Of a DNA stretch of 64,000 bases, positions 25,201-34,227 are shown piece by piece. A program made the position numbers and the translations under genes. The stretch's first letter is position 1, and every line of letters starts with the position of its first letter. Under the pieces are notes generated by a model that made no database searches, was not told where the DNA came from, and worked only from the letters and a program-made list of their open reading frames with translations. Source of the stretch: Sulfitobacter sp. W027 (GTDB lineage: Bacteria; Pseudomonadota; Alphaproteobacteria; Rhodobacterales; Rhodobacteraceae); the NCBI RefSeq assembly GCF_025143985.1, contig NZ_CP083567.1, forward strand, positions 62,001 through 126,000. The letters run 5' to 3'.

Positions 25201-26096
25201 TTCGGTCCTTTCAATCCGGCCTCAGCGGCGCAATAGGCGGCGATCTCGGCATGGGTGGCGATCCAGCAGTCGCCGCGGGATTTGATGTGGTCGATCAACT
25301 CGTCGAGAATGAAGATGCGCGAGCGGTAACCTGTCACATGCGGATGCATGGTCAACAGAAACAGCCCGCCCTCGTCATAGGCCCCGTCGAACTCGCGCCG
25401 GAAGATGTCGAGCACGTCCGCAGGCGGCGTATAGGGCCGCTGCGCGCCAAAGCGGTTCATCATGAAATAAACCGCATCATCGCGAATCCATTCGACGGGC
25501 AGTTCGACAATGCCGGTCGGCTCGCCCTTCTCGACGATCTCGTAGGGGTCATCGTCCGAGAACAGTGAGCTGTCGTAGAGCAGACCCATCTCGCGGGCGA
25601 TCGACAGGGTGCTGGGACTGTAGTCCCAGGACGGGGTGCGCATGCCGACGGGGCGGGTGCCGGTGATCTTCTCCAGCGTCTCCGAGGCGCGCAGCATCAA
25701 CTCGCGCTCGGTTGCGCGATCGACTTGGGTGTTACGCTCGTGAATCCAGCCGTGCAGTCCGATCTCATGGCCGTCTTCCGCCAGACTGCGTTGCTCCTCG
25801 GGGTGCAGCAGGGCCGAGACGGCGGGCACGAAAAAGCTCGCCTTCACGCCGTGCCGGTCGAGGACCTTGCGGATGCGCGGGATGCCGCGGCGCGCGCCGT
25901 ATTCGCCCCAACCGAGGCGGGCGATGCTCTCGCCCCCGTCGCGCAGCTCGTTGGTCTCGTGATCGCTGTCGAAACTCAGCGCTACGGCGCAGCGCGCGCC
26001 GCCGGGCCAGGATTTGGGCAGCAGGTTTTGCCCTGCGCGCACCTGGTCCACCAGCCCGCGCCAATGCGCCTCGTTCCATTCATGCGGCTCGCTCAT
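25197..26096 (-). CDS. Polysaccharide-deacetylase-fold amidohydrolase
   Basis: The product is 299 residues from the ATG at 26096, which overlaps the upstream stop. It has the CE4 fold: CAVALSFDSDHETNE carries the first metal-binding Asp, DGHEIGLHGWIHE the His-x3-His pair, and RTPSWDYSPSTLSIAREMG the late catalytic part. The HGWxH motif is of the kind in cytosolic members related to PuuE allantoinase, HpPgdA and cyclic imide hydrolases, and not the NodB HSxxH type. No signal peptide is present, so it acts in the cytoplasm, where a cyclic amide or imide is more likely than a glycan. Substrate remains an inference. Confidence 0.88.
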   Translation of the reverse strand: MSEPHEWNEAHWRGLVDQVRAGQNLLPKSWPGGARCAVALSFDSDHETNELRDGGESIARLGWGEYGARRGIPRIRKVLDRHGVKASFFVPAVSALLHPEEQRSLAEDGHEIGLHGWIHERNTQVDRATERELMLRASETLEKITGTRPVGMRTPSWDYSPSTLSIAREMGLLYDSSLFSDDDPYEIVEKGEPTGIVELPVEWIRDDAVYFMMNRFGAQRPYTPPADVLDIFRREFDGAYDEGGLFLLTMHPHVTGYRSRIFILDELIDHIKSRGDCWIATHAEIAAYCAAEAGLKGPK

Positions 26097-26845
26097 GCGT
26101 GTCCTCCATCGACGGAAAGGATTTGACCGGTGATCCAACCGGCGCGGTCGGAACACAGGAAAGTCACGGCGTCTGCAATGTCCTGCGTGCGGCCCAAGCG
26201 GCGCATGTGGATGCCGCCGATGATCTGTTTCTGTCGCTCGGGGCCGAAGGCATCCCATTGCTTCTCGGTCGAAGGGTTCGACAGGACGAAGCCGGGGGCG
26301 ACGGAATTGACGGTGATGCCCTGCGGCCCGAGCTCGAGCGCCAGCTGCTTGGTCAGACCGACAAGCGCATGTTTCGCCGCCGCATAGGCCTGAATGCCGG
26401 TGAGGCTGGGCTTCAGCCCCGCGCCGGAGGAGATGGTGACGATGCGGCCGGATCCGGCAGACTTCATCGCGGGGGCGAAGCCTTGAGCGCACCACATGGC
26501 GGCATCGACATTGGCCTGAAAAATCGCCTGCCAATCGGCTTCGCCGACCTCTTCGAGCGCCCGGCCGACCTGACCACGCACGCCACCGGCGGAGGTCACC
26601 AGCCCGTCGATCCGGCCATGACGGTCGAGAATCTCGGCGCAGAGCGCGAGGGTCGTTTCGCGGTCGCCCAGATCGCCGATGTGGAGCGTGACCCCTTCCG
26701 CCTCCAGCGGGGCGAGGCCCGCAGCGTCGATGTCCATGGCGGCCACGGTGGCCCCGGCGGCGCGCAGCTCGGCGAGGATCGCGGCGCCGATGCCCTGCGC
26801 CGCGCCGGTCACGGCAAAGACCTTGCCGGTCAGATCGATCTTCAT
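26093..26845 (-). CDS. Short-chain dehydrogenase/reductase
   Basis: The product is 250 residues from the ATG at 26845. The cofactor-binding motif VTGAAQGIGAAILAEL, the MDIDAAGLAPL segment (Asp after strand 2, favouring NAD+), SAGG in place of NNAG, the catalytic Ser in IVTISSGAGLKPSL and the YAAAK pair (QAYAAAKHALVGL) are all present. The SDR C-terminus (WITGQILSVDGGHA) is complete. Both ends overlap the neighbouring genes by four bases. The substrate is unknown; in context it could oxidise or reduce a hydroxy or keto acid freed from imported peptides. Confidence 0.92.
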   Translation of the reverse strand: MKIDLTGKVFAVTGAAQGIGAAILAELRAAGATVAAMDIDAAGLAPLEAEGVTLHIGDLGDRETTLALCAEILDRHGRIDGLVTSAGGVRGQVGRALEEVGEADWQAIFQANVDAAMWCAQGFAPAMKSAGSGRIVTISSGAGLKPSLTGIQAYAAAKHALVGLTKQLALELGPQGITVNSVAPGFVLSNPSTEKQWDAFGPERQKQIIGGIHMRRLGRTQDIADAVTFLCSDRAGWITGQILSVDGGHA

Positions 26846-27855
26846 GCCGCCACCAGCAGGTCGACGAGATCGGCCGATTGTGCGCGCTTGCCGTCCTCGA
26901 TGTCGTGGATCAACTCGACCAAGCGCGCCAGCGTCGGCACCGGGATGCTTGCTTCGCGGCCAAGCTCGACCATGACGCCGATCTGCGCGTCGACCTCGGT
27001 CTTGCGTTTGCGCACAGCCAGATCGCGCCAAATGCCTGAGTGGGTCTTGGCGGTCTTACGGTTATGAGCGACCATCTTGTCCATCGCCACGTCTATCGCA
27101 GCGGTGTCACCTGCCAGAAAGGCTGCCGGGTCAAAGCCGTTAAATCCCAAAGGCACGACACCTTCATGCGCGGCCAGTGTCATCACCTCATGGCCAAGCG
27201 CGCGATAGGCGGCGCGGTGTTCGTCGCGCGCCATGGCGTCGGACATGCTGTCGGGGGTGAGGGCGGTGCAAAAGAGCAGCGCGCCGTAGCCCATTTTGCC
27301 CCAGAGATAGCCCCAAATGTTGTCGGTGGCGACGGCCTCGGGTTCGACGAGGCTCAAGAGCCCATGCACCTCGGCCACGCGGTCGCTCATGCGCCCGTCG
27401 AGTTCGCCCACGGCCACGGCGGCGCGGTTGCCAAAGAGGATGCGGCCCGGCTCCAGCCAGTCGGCACCGTAGTTGACGAAACAGCCCACCGTGTTCTCGG
27501 CCCCAATGCGCGCGGCGATGACCTTTTCGTTGAGGCCGTTCTGGGCCGAGACGACATAGCCGCCCGGCGCGAGGTGTGGGAGAAGCATCTCGAGCGCCGT
27601 TTCGGTGTGATGCGCTTTCACGCAAAGGTAGATGCGCTCGAACTGGCCGGTGAGTTCCGCGGCCGTGCTGGCGGGCAGCACTTGGGTAAACTCCTCGACC
27701 TGGCCTTCTATGTGCAGACCGCTAGTGCGCATCGCTTCGACATGTTCTTCCACGACATCGACCATATGTACGGCGTGGCCCGCGCGGGCGAAATAGGCGC
27801 CGAGGATGCCACCGATGGCACCGGCACCCCAGATCAGGATCGGGGTCTCGCTCAT
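26842..27855 (-). CDS. Ketopantoate reductase-like (ApbA/PanE family) oxidoreductase
   Basis: The product is 337 residues from the ATG at 27855. The Rossmann motif ILIWGAGAIGGILGAYFARA opens it, and the catalytic Lys region of PanE is seen in IYLCVKAHHTETALEMLLPH and WGYLWGKMGYGALLFCTALT. A PanE C-terminal domain follows. True 2-dehydropantoate 2-reductase acts in pantothenate synthesis, but no pan genes are nearby. The place inside the peptide operon, with a four-base overlap on each side, points to another 2-keto or 2-hydroxy acid as substrate, so I give no gene symbol. Confidence 0.88.
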   Translation of the reverse strand: MSETPILIWGAGAIGGILGAYFARAGHAVHMVDVVEEHVEAMRTSGLHIEGQVEEFTQVLPASTAAELTGQFERIYLCVKAHHTETALEMLLPHLAPGGYVVSAQNGLNEKVIAARIGAENTVGCFVNYGADWLEPGRILFGNRAAVAVGELDGRMSDRVAEVHGLLSLVEPEAVATDNIWGYLWGKMGYGALLFCTALTPDSMSDAMARDEHRAAYRALGHEVMTLAAHEGVVPLGFNGFDPAAFLAGDTAAIDVAMDKMVAHNRKTAKTHSGIWRDLAVRKRKTEVDAQIGVMVELGREASIPVPTLARLVELIHDIEDGKRAQSADLVDLLVAA

Positions 27856-28553
27856 GCCCAGTCCCCCTCGAGCTGCGCTCGGGTCTCGCGCACGGCGATC
27901 TCCCACAGACGGTCGGTGTCCGCGTCAGGCTTTTGATAGACCCCGCCGTAATTTCCGTCACCGATCAGCGCACGCACGCCCGCCGCATTGCGGTCGCGCA
28001 GGCGGTCGAAATCGACGAAGGGTTTCTGCTCGTCCGGCAGCTCCCGGCCGGGCAGGCGGGTCCAGGGGAAATTCTCCATCCAGGAGGCGTGGGAGGCGAC
28101 AGGGTCGATCTCCTGCACGCAGTTCCACGTCTCGGGCGCGCGCCACCAGTCGTGGAAGCGGCAGCGGGCGCCTTCGTTGGCCTCCATCCATTCCATCGTG
28201 ACGGGCAGCACCGGGCTGTTGCCGCCGTGGCCGTTGACGATGAGTACGCGGCGAAAGCCGGTAGCGTAGAGACTGTCGAGGATGTCGCGCAGCAGTGCCG
28301 CATAGGTCGAGAGCTTTAGCGAGACCGAACCGGGGAACCCCATGAAATAGGGCGTGAGCCCATAAGCGACCGCCGGAAAGACCGGCACGCCCAGAGGCGC
28401 GGCGGCGTCGGCGGCGACCTTTTCGGACAGGATCGAATCGACCGAGAGGCTGAGATAGGCGTGCTGCTCGGTGCTGCCCAAGGGCAGGACGCAGCGGTCG
28501 TCGGTTTTCAGGTAGTCTTCGATGTCGAACCAGTTGCTTTCGGATATCTTCAT
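27852..28553 (-). CDS. Creatininase-family amidohydrolase
   Basis: The product is 233 residues. Metal-binding marks of the creatininase family are complete: the Glu and His in LPLGSTEQHAYLSLSVD, the Asp of the same block, the His in VLIVNGHGGNSPVL, and a later SHASWMENFPW corresponding to the family HA-x3-E motif. Members hydrolyse cyclic or linear amides (creatinine, formamidopyrimidines, peptide modifications in MftE). It is the second gene of the operon, overlapping the regulator by ATGA. With the deacetylase-fold hydrolase it gives the locus two potential ring-opening amidohydrolases. Confidence 0.9.
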   Translation of the reverse strand: MKISESNWFDIEDYLKTDDRCVLPLGSTEQHAYLSLSVDSILSEKVAADAAAPLGVPVFPAVAYGLTPYFMGFPGSVSLKLSTYAALLRDILDSLYATGFRRVLIVNGHGGNSPVLPVTMEWMEANEGARCRFHDWWRAPETWNCVQEIDPVASHASWMENFPWTRLPGRELPDEQKPFVDFDRLRDRNAAGVRALIGDGNYGGVYQKPDADTDRLWEIAVRETRAQLEGDWA

Positions 28554-29551
28554 TCTGCGGCGGCCTTTGTAGATTTAGGAGAGGCCCGGCATGTCTCAAT
28601 GGCGGGTAGGATTTCAGTGCGGATGGCGTGAATGTCGGGGGTGTGGCGGTATTCAAAGGCCACTTGTTCCGGGCGCAGGTCGTGGCGCAGATAGTCCGCC
28701 CCGGTGGCATAAATCACCACATCGGCGCTCTGCATTGCCTCCGCGACCCCGGCCTCGTCGCGCACCTTCATAGTCAGTTGGGTGACATGTGGCGCAAAGC
28801 GCAGGATGCCCGCTTTCATGATGGTGACGAAGCCCGGAAAATAGGAATAGGCCAGCGTTTTGGCATCGGGCGGGATCGAGGCCAGCGCCACGCGGGTCGC
28901 CTCATTGGGGATCAGGGTCAGACCGATCACCTCGACATCGGGCAGGATTTCGCGGGCCTTGGCGAGCAGGGTCTTGGGCACGATCACCAGATCGACGTCA
29001 CGGGGCGGCGCGGCGGCAATGTCTTCGAGCACGGCAGCTTCGATCTGGTCGCCCTCGGGTAGATGGGCGCGTAACTCGTCCGCATAGGCGCGCGTGGCAT
29101 CGGTGAAATTGCCAACCATCAAGGTACGGACCGGGCGGGGCTGGGCGGTGCTGGTCATCGAGATGCGCACCGCAAGTTCCGAAGCGCTGACGCCGCAGGA
29201 TTTAGCGAGGGTAAGCAACTCGGCGATCTGTTGGTCAAGCTGGCGAAAGCGCCCATCCGTGGCACGGCTGCCGCCGCCGCTGACGAAAGTGCCTGAGCCG
29301 ACGCGCCCGTCAACCAGCCCCGAGGTTTGCAGCGCTGCATAGACATTGCTGACCGTTACGGGCGAGATTTTCAGCCGAGCCGCCAGTGCGCGCACCGAGG
29401 GCAGGCGGGCATCGGCGGGCAGTTCTCCCGAGGCGATGCCGAACTCCAGCGCCCCGCGCAACTGCACCGAAAGCGAGACCGAAGACTTGCGGTCGATCGC
29501 CTGAATGATGCGGTCCATCGCCCGCTCAAAGATATCTTGTTGCTGCGTCAT
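28550..29551 (-). CDS. GntR-type transcriptional regulator of the peptide locus
   Basis: The product is about 333 residues from the ATG at 29551; one slightly upstream at 29566 is possible. The N-terminal winged helix of the GntR family (GELPADARLPSVRALAARLK, then ISPVTVSNVYAALQTSGLVD) is followed by a C-terminal domain with no aminotransferase signature, whose strand-rich pattern (DVDLVIVPKTLLAKAREILP) suggests a periplasmic-binding-like effector domain. It heads the degradation operon and faces the transporter operon, so it likely controls both through the inverted repeats in the gap. The ligand is unknown. Confidence 0.88.
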   Translation of the reverse strand: MTQQQDIFERAMDRIIQAIDRKSSVSLSVQLRGALEFGIASGELPADARLPSVRALAARLKISPVTVSNVYAALQTSGLVDGRVGSGTFVSGGGSRATDGRFRQLDQQIAELLTLAKSCGVSASELAVRISMTSTAQPRPVRTLMVGNFTDATRAYADELRAHLPEGDQIEAAVLEDIAAAPPRDVDLVIVPKTLLAKAREILPDVEVIGLTLIPNEATRVALASIPPDAKTLAYSYFPGFVTIMKAGILRFAPHVTQLTMKVRDEAGVAEAMQSADVVIYATGADYLRHDLRPEQVAFEYRHTPDIHAIRTEILPAIETCRASPKSTKAAAE

Positions 29552-29589
29552 GGTGTTACAGTGCACGAAAACATTTTGTCCGACAAGAT

Positions 29590-29698
29590 GTTATATCTGC
29601 TATAATTGTGCACTCTACTCAACGGGCCTTCTGTTAATGTTACATTTAAATATTGACCGTTTTAGAAATAGCTGTCTAGTGTGACTGCAAGATATAAC
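29590..29698. promoter_or_regulatory. Divergent promoter region with matching inverted repeats
   Basis: The 9-mer GTTATATCT at 29590-29598 reappears inverted as AGATATAAC at 29690-29698, just before the ribosome site of the transporter gene. A TATAAT box lies at 29601-29606. Two oppositely oriented half-sites about 90 bp apart in a divergent gap fit a looping GntR-type repressor controlling both operons. Confidence 0.6.
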
Positions 29699-29714
29699 AC
29701 ATGGAGGATGACCA

Positions 29715-31286
29715 ATGACGAAACTTTCTTTGAAATCAGCCGTCGCGGCGCTGGCGCTGATGGCAGTCGCGCCTGCGGTGATGGCAGCCGACCTGGTGGT
29801 CGGGCTGCGCGCCGGGCCGGATTCGATTGACCCGCATTGGTCCACCCTCGGCTCGCAGGCCGAAGCGCTGCGCCACGTCTTTGACACGCTTGTGGACGTT
29901 GACGAAAAGCTGCAACTCAAGCCCGGTCTGGCGGTCAGCTGGGCGGCGGTCGACGACACCACTTGGGAATTCAAGATGCGCGAAGGTGTGACCTTCCACG
30001 ACGGCACACCCTTCACCGCCGAAGACGTCAAATTCTCCATCGAGCGCATCCCGGAAGTGACCGGCCCGATGCCGATGACGCTTTACACCAAATATGTCGA
30101 TTCCGTCGAAGTGGTGGACGATTACACCCTGCGGGTGAAGACCAAGGGCATGGCGCCTTCGCTTCCCAATGACTTTACCCGTCTGTTTGTCGTGCCCTCC
30201 GAGACTGGCATGGAGGCCGGCAACGAAGAGTTCAACTCCGGCGAAAAAGCCATCGGCACCGGGCCTTACACATTTGTGTCTTGGCAGCCCAAAGGCGATT
30301 TGGTTCTGAAGCGCAATGATGACTACTGGGGCGGTGAGACCGCTTGGGAAAACGTCACCCGCCGCGAGATTCCCGAGGACACATCGCGCGTCGCGGCCCT
30401 GCGTTCGGGCGAAGTTGACCTGATCAACTACGTCCCTGCCTCCGACTACCTTGCGATGAAGAACGACGGCGAGATCGACACGTTTGTCTCCGACTCTGTC
30501 TACATCCTGAACATTGCGCCCTCGGTGAAGGACGAAGAGCCGCAGCCGATTAAGGTCAATGGCGAAGAGGTTGACGGCAACCCGCTGCAAGACCTGCGCG
30601 TGCGCAAGGCGCTTGATCTCGCGATCAACCGCGACGTGCTGGTCAATGTGGTGCTCGAAGGTCTCGGCACGCCCGCGAACCAGCTGATGCCCGAAGGCTT
30701 CTTCGGCTACAGCCCGGAACTCGGCAAGCGCGAGTATGACATCGAGCAAGCCAAGGAACTACTGGCCGAGGCCGGCTACCCCGAAGGTTTCGAGATTGAT
30801 TTCACCTGCACCAACAACCGCGTGCCCGGCGATGCCGTGGTCTGCGAAGCGCTGGCACAGATGTGGTCGCGTCTGGGGCTGAAAGTGAACGCGCAAGCGC
30901 TCAATGGCACCGTCTTCTTCCCCGCTGCGGCGCGTGAAGAATACACGATGACCATGTCTGCTTGGGGCACGCTGACAGGTGAGGCCGCCTATACCTACGG
31001 CGCATTGACCCACACCAAGGATGCGGAAAAGGGCTTTGGCAACTTCAACCGCTCGGGCTATTCCAACCCTGAGTTCGACAAGGTGTTCGGCGAAGGTTCG
31101 CAGACCCTCGATCCCGAAGGGCGCAAAAAGCTTTACGAGCAGGCGTCCTTCATCGCGATGGAAGACCGTGCCTTGATCCCTACGGTGATCCTTCAGACCG
31201 TCTGGGCGGCCAATGCCGATACCATCGACATGACACCGCGCGTCGATCAGGAAACCCGCACCTACGCGATCACCCCGGTCAAGTAA
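29715..31286 (+). CDS. Peptide ABC transporter, substrate-binding protein (family 5)
   Basis: The product is 523 residues with a Sec signal peptide (SLKSAVAALALMAVAPAVMA). The mature part is a family-5 solute-binding protein of the DppA/OppA type: GLRAGPDSIDPHW, EFKMREGVTFHDGTPFTAED, and the C-terminal YPEGFEIDFTCTNNRVPG are recognisable. It binds peptides or related solutes in the periplasm and hands them to the permeases encoded next. GGAGGATG precedes the start. A strong hairpin at 31302-31329 before the permease genes fits the usual excess of binding protein over membrane parts. Confidence 0.93.
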   Translation: MTKLSLKSAVAALALMAVAPAVMAADLVVGLRAGPDSIDPHWSTLGSQAEALRHVFDTLVDVDEKLQLKPGLAVSWAAVDDTTWEFKMREGVTFHDGTPFTAEDVKFSIERIPEVTGPMPMTLYTKYVDSVEVVDDYTLRVKTKGMAPSLPNDFTRLFVVPSETGMEAGNEEFNSGEKAIGTGPYTFVSWQPKGDLVLKRNDDYWGGETAWENVTRREIPEDTSRVAALRSGEVDLINYVPASDYLAMKNDGEIDTFVSDSVYILNIAPSVKDEEPQPIKVNGEEVDGNPLQDLRVRKALDLAINRDVLVNVVLEGLGTPANQLMPEGFFGYSPELGKREYDIEQAKELLAEAGYPEGFEIDFTCTNNRVPGDAVVCEALAQMWSRLGLKVNAQALNGTVFFPAAAREEYTMTMSAWGTLTGEAAYTYGALTHTKDAEKGFGNFNRSGYSNPEFDKVFGEGSQTLDPEGRKKLYEQASFIAMEDRALIPTVILQTVWAANADTIDMTPRVDQETRTYAITPVK

Positions 31287-31301
31287 GGCCATACCAACCT
31301 G

Positions 31302-31338
31302 GGCGTCCGCTGCTTTGCCAGCGGGCGCCTTCCTTTTT
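31302..31338 (+). terminator. Hairpin with T-rich tail between binding protein and permease genes
   Basis: GGCGTCCGCTG and CAGCGGGCGCC pair over 11 positions (one G-U) around a CTTTGC loop, followed by TTCCTTTTT. It lies 16 bases after the binding-protein stop. Such structures act as partial terminators or 3' stabilisers, lowering permease expression relative to the binding protein. Confidence 0.65.
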
Positions 31339-31358
31339 GCTCCCACGGGCGAGGTCGA

Positions 31359-32333
31359 ATGCTCAGCTACTTTATCACCCGAATTGCACAGGCCATTGTC
31401 GTGGTCTTCGCCATGTCGGTGATCGTTTTCGTCGGCGTTTTTGCCATCGGCAATCCCATTGACGTGATGATTGACCCGGGCGCGACCCAAGCGATCCGCG
31501 AAAAACTTATCGCGCAATACGGGCTCGATCAGCCCTTGGTCGTGCAATATTGGACCTTCCTGCGCAACGTCTTTGCAGGCGATCTGGGCACTTCGATGGT
31601 CTATAACATTCCGGTTGTCGATCTGGTCTTCTCACGCTTTCCTGCGACACTTGAGCTGGTGGCCGTGTCGGTGCTGATCGCCGTCGGCGTGGGCATTCCC
31701 GCTGGGCTCTGGGCTGGCTACCGCCCCGACAGCATTGGCGCGAAGCTGGTCATGGCGCTGTCGGTGCTGGGCTTTTCGGTGCCGACCTTTTGGATCGGCA
31801 TGCTGCTGATTATGGGTTTCGCGGTTGAACTGGGCTGGCTGCCCTCCGGTGGACGCGGCGATGAGGCGACTTTCCTTGGCGTGTCCTCCTCGCTCTTTAC
31901 CCCTGATGGCTGGAGCCATGTCATTATGCCCGCGATCAACTTGTCGCTGTTCAAGATGGGTCTAATGATCCGCCTCACCCGCGCCGGCATGGTCGAGGCA
32001 ATGGGCACCGATTACGTCAAATTCGCCCGCGCGCAGGGCCTGCCGGACCGGCAGATCGTCTTTCGCCACATCCTGCGCAACATCTCGATCCCGATCGTGA
32101 CGGTGCTGGGGCTTGAGCTTGGCTCGACGCTGGCCTTCGCGGTGGTGACCGAAAGCGTGTTCAACTGGCCCGGTGTCGGCAAGCTGATCATCGATTCCAT
32201 CCTGCAACTCGACCGTCCGGTGATGGTCTCCTACCTCATCATGGTCGTGATCCTCTTTGTCCTCATTAACCTTGTGGTTGATCTGGTCTATGCCCGTCTG
32301 GACCCGCGTGTCCGCCTGAAAGGAGGCGCATGA
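31359..32333 (+). CDS. Peptide ABC transporter permease (DppB/OppB type)
   Basis: The product is 324 residues with six predicted membrane helices. The N-terminus (FITRIAQAIVVVFAMSVIVF) is typical of the B-type permease. The EAA loop that contacts the ATPase is seen as DYVKFARAQGLPDRQIVFRH. The EAA loop, length and paired C-type permease all fit a two-permease family-5 importer. It ends in a four-base overlap with the next gene, so translation is coupled. Confidence 0.93.
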   Translation: MLSYFITRIAQAIVVVFAMSVIVFVGVFAIGNPIDVMIDPGATQAIREKLIAQYGLDQPLVVQYWTFLRNVFAGDLGTSMVYNIPVVDLVFSRFPATLELVAVSVLIAVGVGIPAGLWAGYRPDSIGAKLVMALSVLGFSVPTFWIGMLLIMGFAVELGWLPSGGRGDEATFLGVSSSLFTPDGWSHVIMPAINLSLFKMGLMIRLTRAGMVEAMGTDYVKFARAQGLPDRQIVFRHILRNISIPIVTVLGLELGSTLAFAVVTESVFNWPGVGKLIIDSILQLDRPVMVSYLIMVVILFVLINLVVDLVYARLDPRVRLKGGA

Positions 32334-33265
32334 TGCCCGAGATCGTCGCTGAAAACATCGTCGCCGTGCGCTCGGCCCCGCCGGTGGAGACGCGCGCCGA
32401 GCGGCTGCGCAACTTCTGGTCCGACTTTCGCGAGTCTTGGGTGGCCGTGGGCGCGCTTATTGTCATCGGGGTGCTATTGTTCCTGTCCTTCGGCGCGCCG
32501 CTGGTTTCGCCGCAAGATCCCTACGACATGGCGATGCTCGACTGGCTCGACGCTTTTTTGCGCCCCGGTACCGAAGGCTCGGGCGGCTATGTGCATCTGC
32601 TGGGCACCGACAACGCGGGCCGCGACATGCTCTCGGCGATCTTCTACGGGCTGCGCACCAGCTTTGTGATAGGCCTTTCGGCGGGGGCGCTGGCCCTTTT
32701 GGTAGGGATCACCGTCGGGCTGACGGCGGCCTATTTCGGCGGACGGATCGAGGCGCTCTTGATGCGGATCGTCGATCTGCAACTCTCAATGCCCGCGATC
32801 CTATTGGCGCTGGTGCTGGTGGCGATGCTGGGGCAGGGGATCATTCAGATCATCCTCGCACTGGTCGTCGCGCAATACGCCTATTTCGCCCGCACTACCC
32901 ATGGCGCGGCCAAGGTCGAGCGCGGTAAGGATTATATCGAGGCCGCGCGCTCCACGCCGCTGCCCACGCATCGCGTGCTGTTCAAACACCTGCTGCCCAA
33001 TGTGCTGCCGCCGCTGATCGTTGTGGCCACGGTGCAGGTGGCAAGTGCCATCGCGCTGGAGGCGACGCTGTCCTTTCTTGGTGTCGGTCTGCCACTGACC
33101 GAGCCGTCGTTGGGGTCGCTGATCTCCAACGGGTTCAAATACATCCATTCGGACCGCTACTGGCTGTCGATCTATCCCGGATTGGCGCTGATGGTGACCG
33201 TAGTTGCAATCAACCTCGTGGGCGATCAGGTCCGCAAGGTGCTCGACCCGAGGAACAGCCGATGA
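32330..33265 (+). CDS. Peptide ABC transporter permease (DppC/OppC type)
   Basis: The product is 311 residues. A cytoplasmic N-terminal extension of about 40 residues and the OppC_N helix (VGALIVIGVLLFLSFGAPLV) are followed by HLLGTDNAGRDMLSAIFYGL, a block diagnostic of C-type permeases. The EAA loop is KDYIEAARSTPLPTHRVLFK. Six helices are predicted. Overlaps of four bases on both sides keep it locked in the operon with the B-type permease and the first ATPase. Confidence 0.93.
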   Translation: MMPEIVAENIVAVRSAPPVETRAERLRNFWSDFRESWVAVGALIVIGVLLFLSFGAPLVSPQDPYDMAMLDWLDAFLRPGTEGSGGYVHLLGTDNAGRDMLSAIFYGLRTSFVIGLSAGALALLVGITVGLTAAYFGGRIEALLMRIVDLQLSMPAILLALVLVAMLGQGIIQIILALVVAQYAYFARTTHGAAKVERGKDYIEAARSTPLPTHRVLFKHLLPNVLPPLIVVATVQVASAIALEATLSFLGVGLPLTEPSLGSLISNGFKYIHSDRYWLSIYPGLALMVTVVAINLVGDQVRKVLDPRNSR

Positions 33266-34227
33266 GCGCCGCACTGGAGGTCAGGGGCCTGACCACGCAA
33301 TTCAGCACCCGCAAGGGCGCGGTGACCGCCGTGAACGACGTGAGCTTTTCGGTCCAGCCGGGGCGCATTCTCGGGCTGGTCGGTGAAAGCGGCTCGGGCA
33401 AGAGCGTCACCGGCTTCTCGATCATGGGATTGATCGACGCGCCGGGCAAGATCACCGCCGGGCAGGTCATGGTGCAAGGCACCGACATGCGCGGGATGAG
33501 CACCGAAGAGCAACGCAAAATGCGCGGCCGCGCTGTGTCGATGGTGTTTCAAGACCCGATGATGACGCTGAACCCGGTACTGCGGGTGGGCGATCAGATG
33601 GCGATGGCAGTGCGCGTGCATGACAAGGTCAGCAAGGCCGCCGCCTGGGAGCGCGCCCGCGAAGCGCTTGAGATCGTCGGCATTCCGGCGGCGGTTGAGC
33701 GGCTGCAAGCCTATCCACATCAACTCTCGGGGGGCATGCGGCAACGTGTGGCGATTGCCACCGCACTCTTGCACCGCCCCGCCGTGATCATCGCGGACGA
33801 GCCGACCACCGCGCTTGATGTCTCGATCCAAGGTCAAATCCTCGCCGAGGTGCGCCGCCTGGCCGATGACACCGGCACGGCGATTGTCTGGGTGACCCAT
33901 GATCTCGCCGTGGTCTCCTCGCTCGCCGACGACATCGCGGTGATGTACGCGGGCCGCATTGTCGAAAGCGGCACGGCGGAAGAGGTCATCGCGAACCCGC
34001 GCCACCCCTATACGCGCGGGCTGATCGACTCGGTGCCGGGTCTGCATGAGCCGGGCCGCGATCTGCCGCAGATCCCCGGCTCAACCCCGCAACTGGCGAA
34101 CCTGCCCTCGGGCTGCCCGTTCCGCCCGCGCTGCCCGCGGGCGACCGAGATCTGCGCGACGATCCCACCCAACACTGGAACCGAGGCACATTCCGTACTG
34201 TGCCACCATCCGCTCGAGGCCCTATGA
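33262..34227 (+). CDS. Peptide ABC transporter ATPase (DppD/OppD type)
   Basis: The product is 321 residues. Walker A is GLVGESGSGKSVTGFSI, the signature is YPHQLSGGMRQRVAIATALL, Walker B is PAVIIADEPTTALDVSIQGQ and the switch His is in VWVTHDLAVVSSLA. The C-terminal oligopeptide-transporter extension has the Cys-containing block SGCPFRPRCPRATEICAT, which in this family binds an iron-sulfur cluster. With the next gene it forms the heterodimeric motor of the importer. Confidence 0.94.
   Translation: MSAALEVRGLTTQFSTRKGAVTAVNDVSFSVQPGRILGLVGESGSGKSVTGFSIMGLIDAPGKITAGQVMVQGTDMRGMSTEEQRKMRGRAVSMVFQDPMMTLNPVLRVGDQMAMAVRVHDKVSKAAAWERAREALEIVGIPAAVERLQAYPHQLSGGMRQRVAIATALLHRPAVIIADEPTTALDVSIQGQILAEVRRLADDTGTAIVWVTHDLAVVSSLADDIAVMYAGRIVESGTAEEVIANPRHPYTRGLIDSVPGLHEPGRDLPQIPGSTPQLANLPSGCPFRPRCPRATEICATIPPNTGTEAHSVLCHHPLEAL

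Noticed and set aside
25712..27067. 451-codon plus-strand frame opposite the deacetylase and SDR genes
   Set aside because: It is antisense to three genes with clear catalytic motifs and four-base overlaps; its residues show the Arg/Ala bias of a shadow frame.
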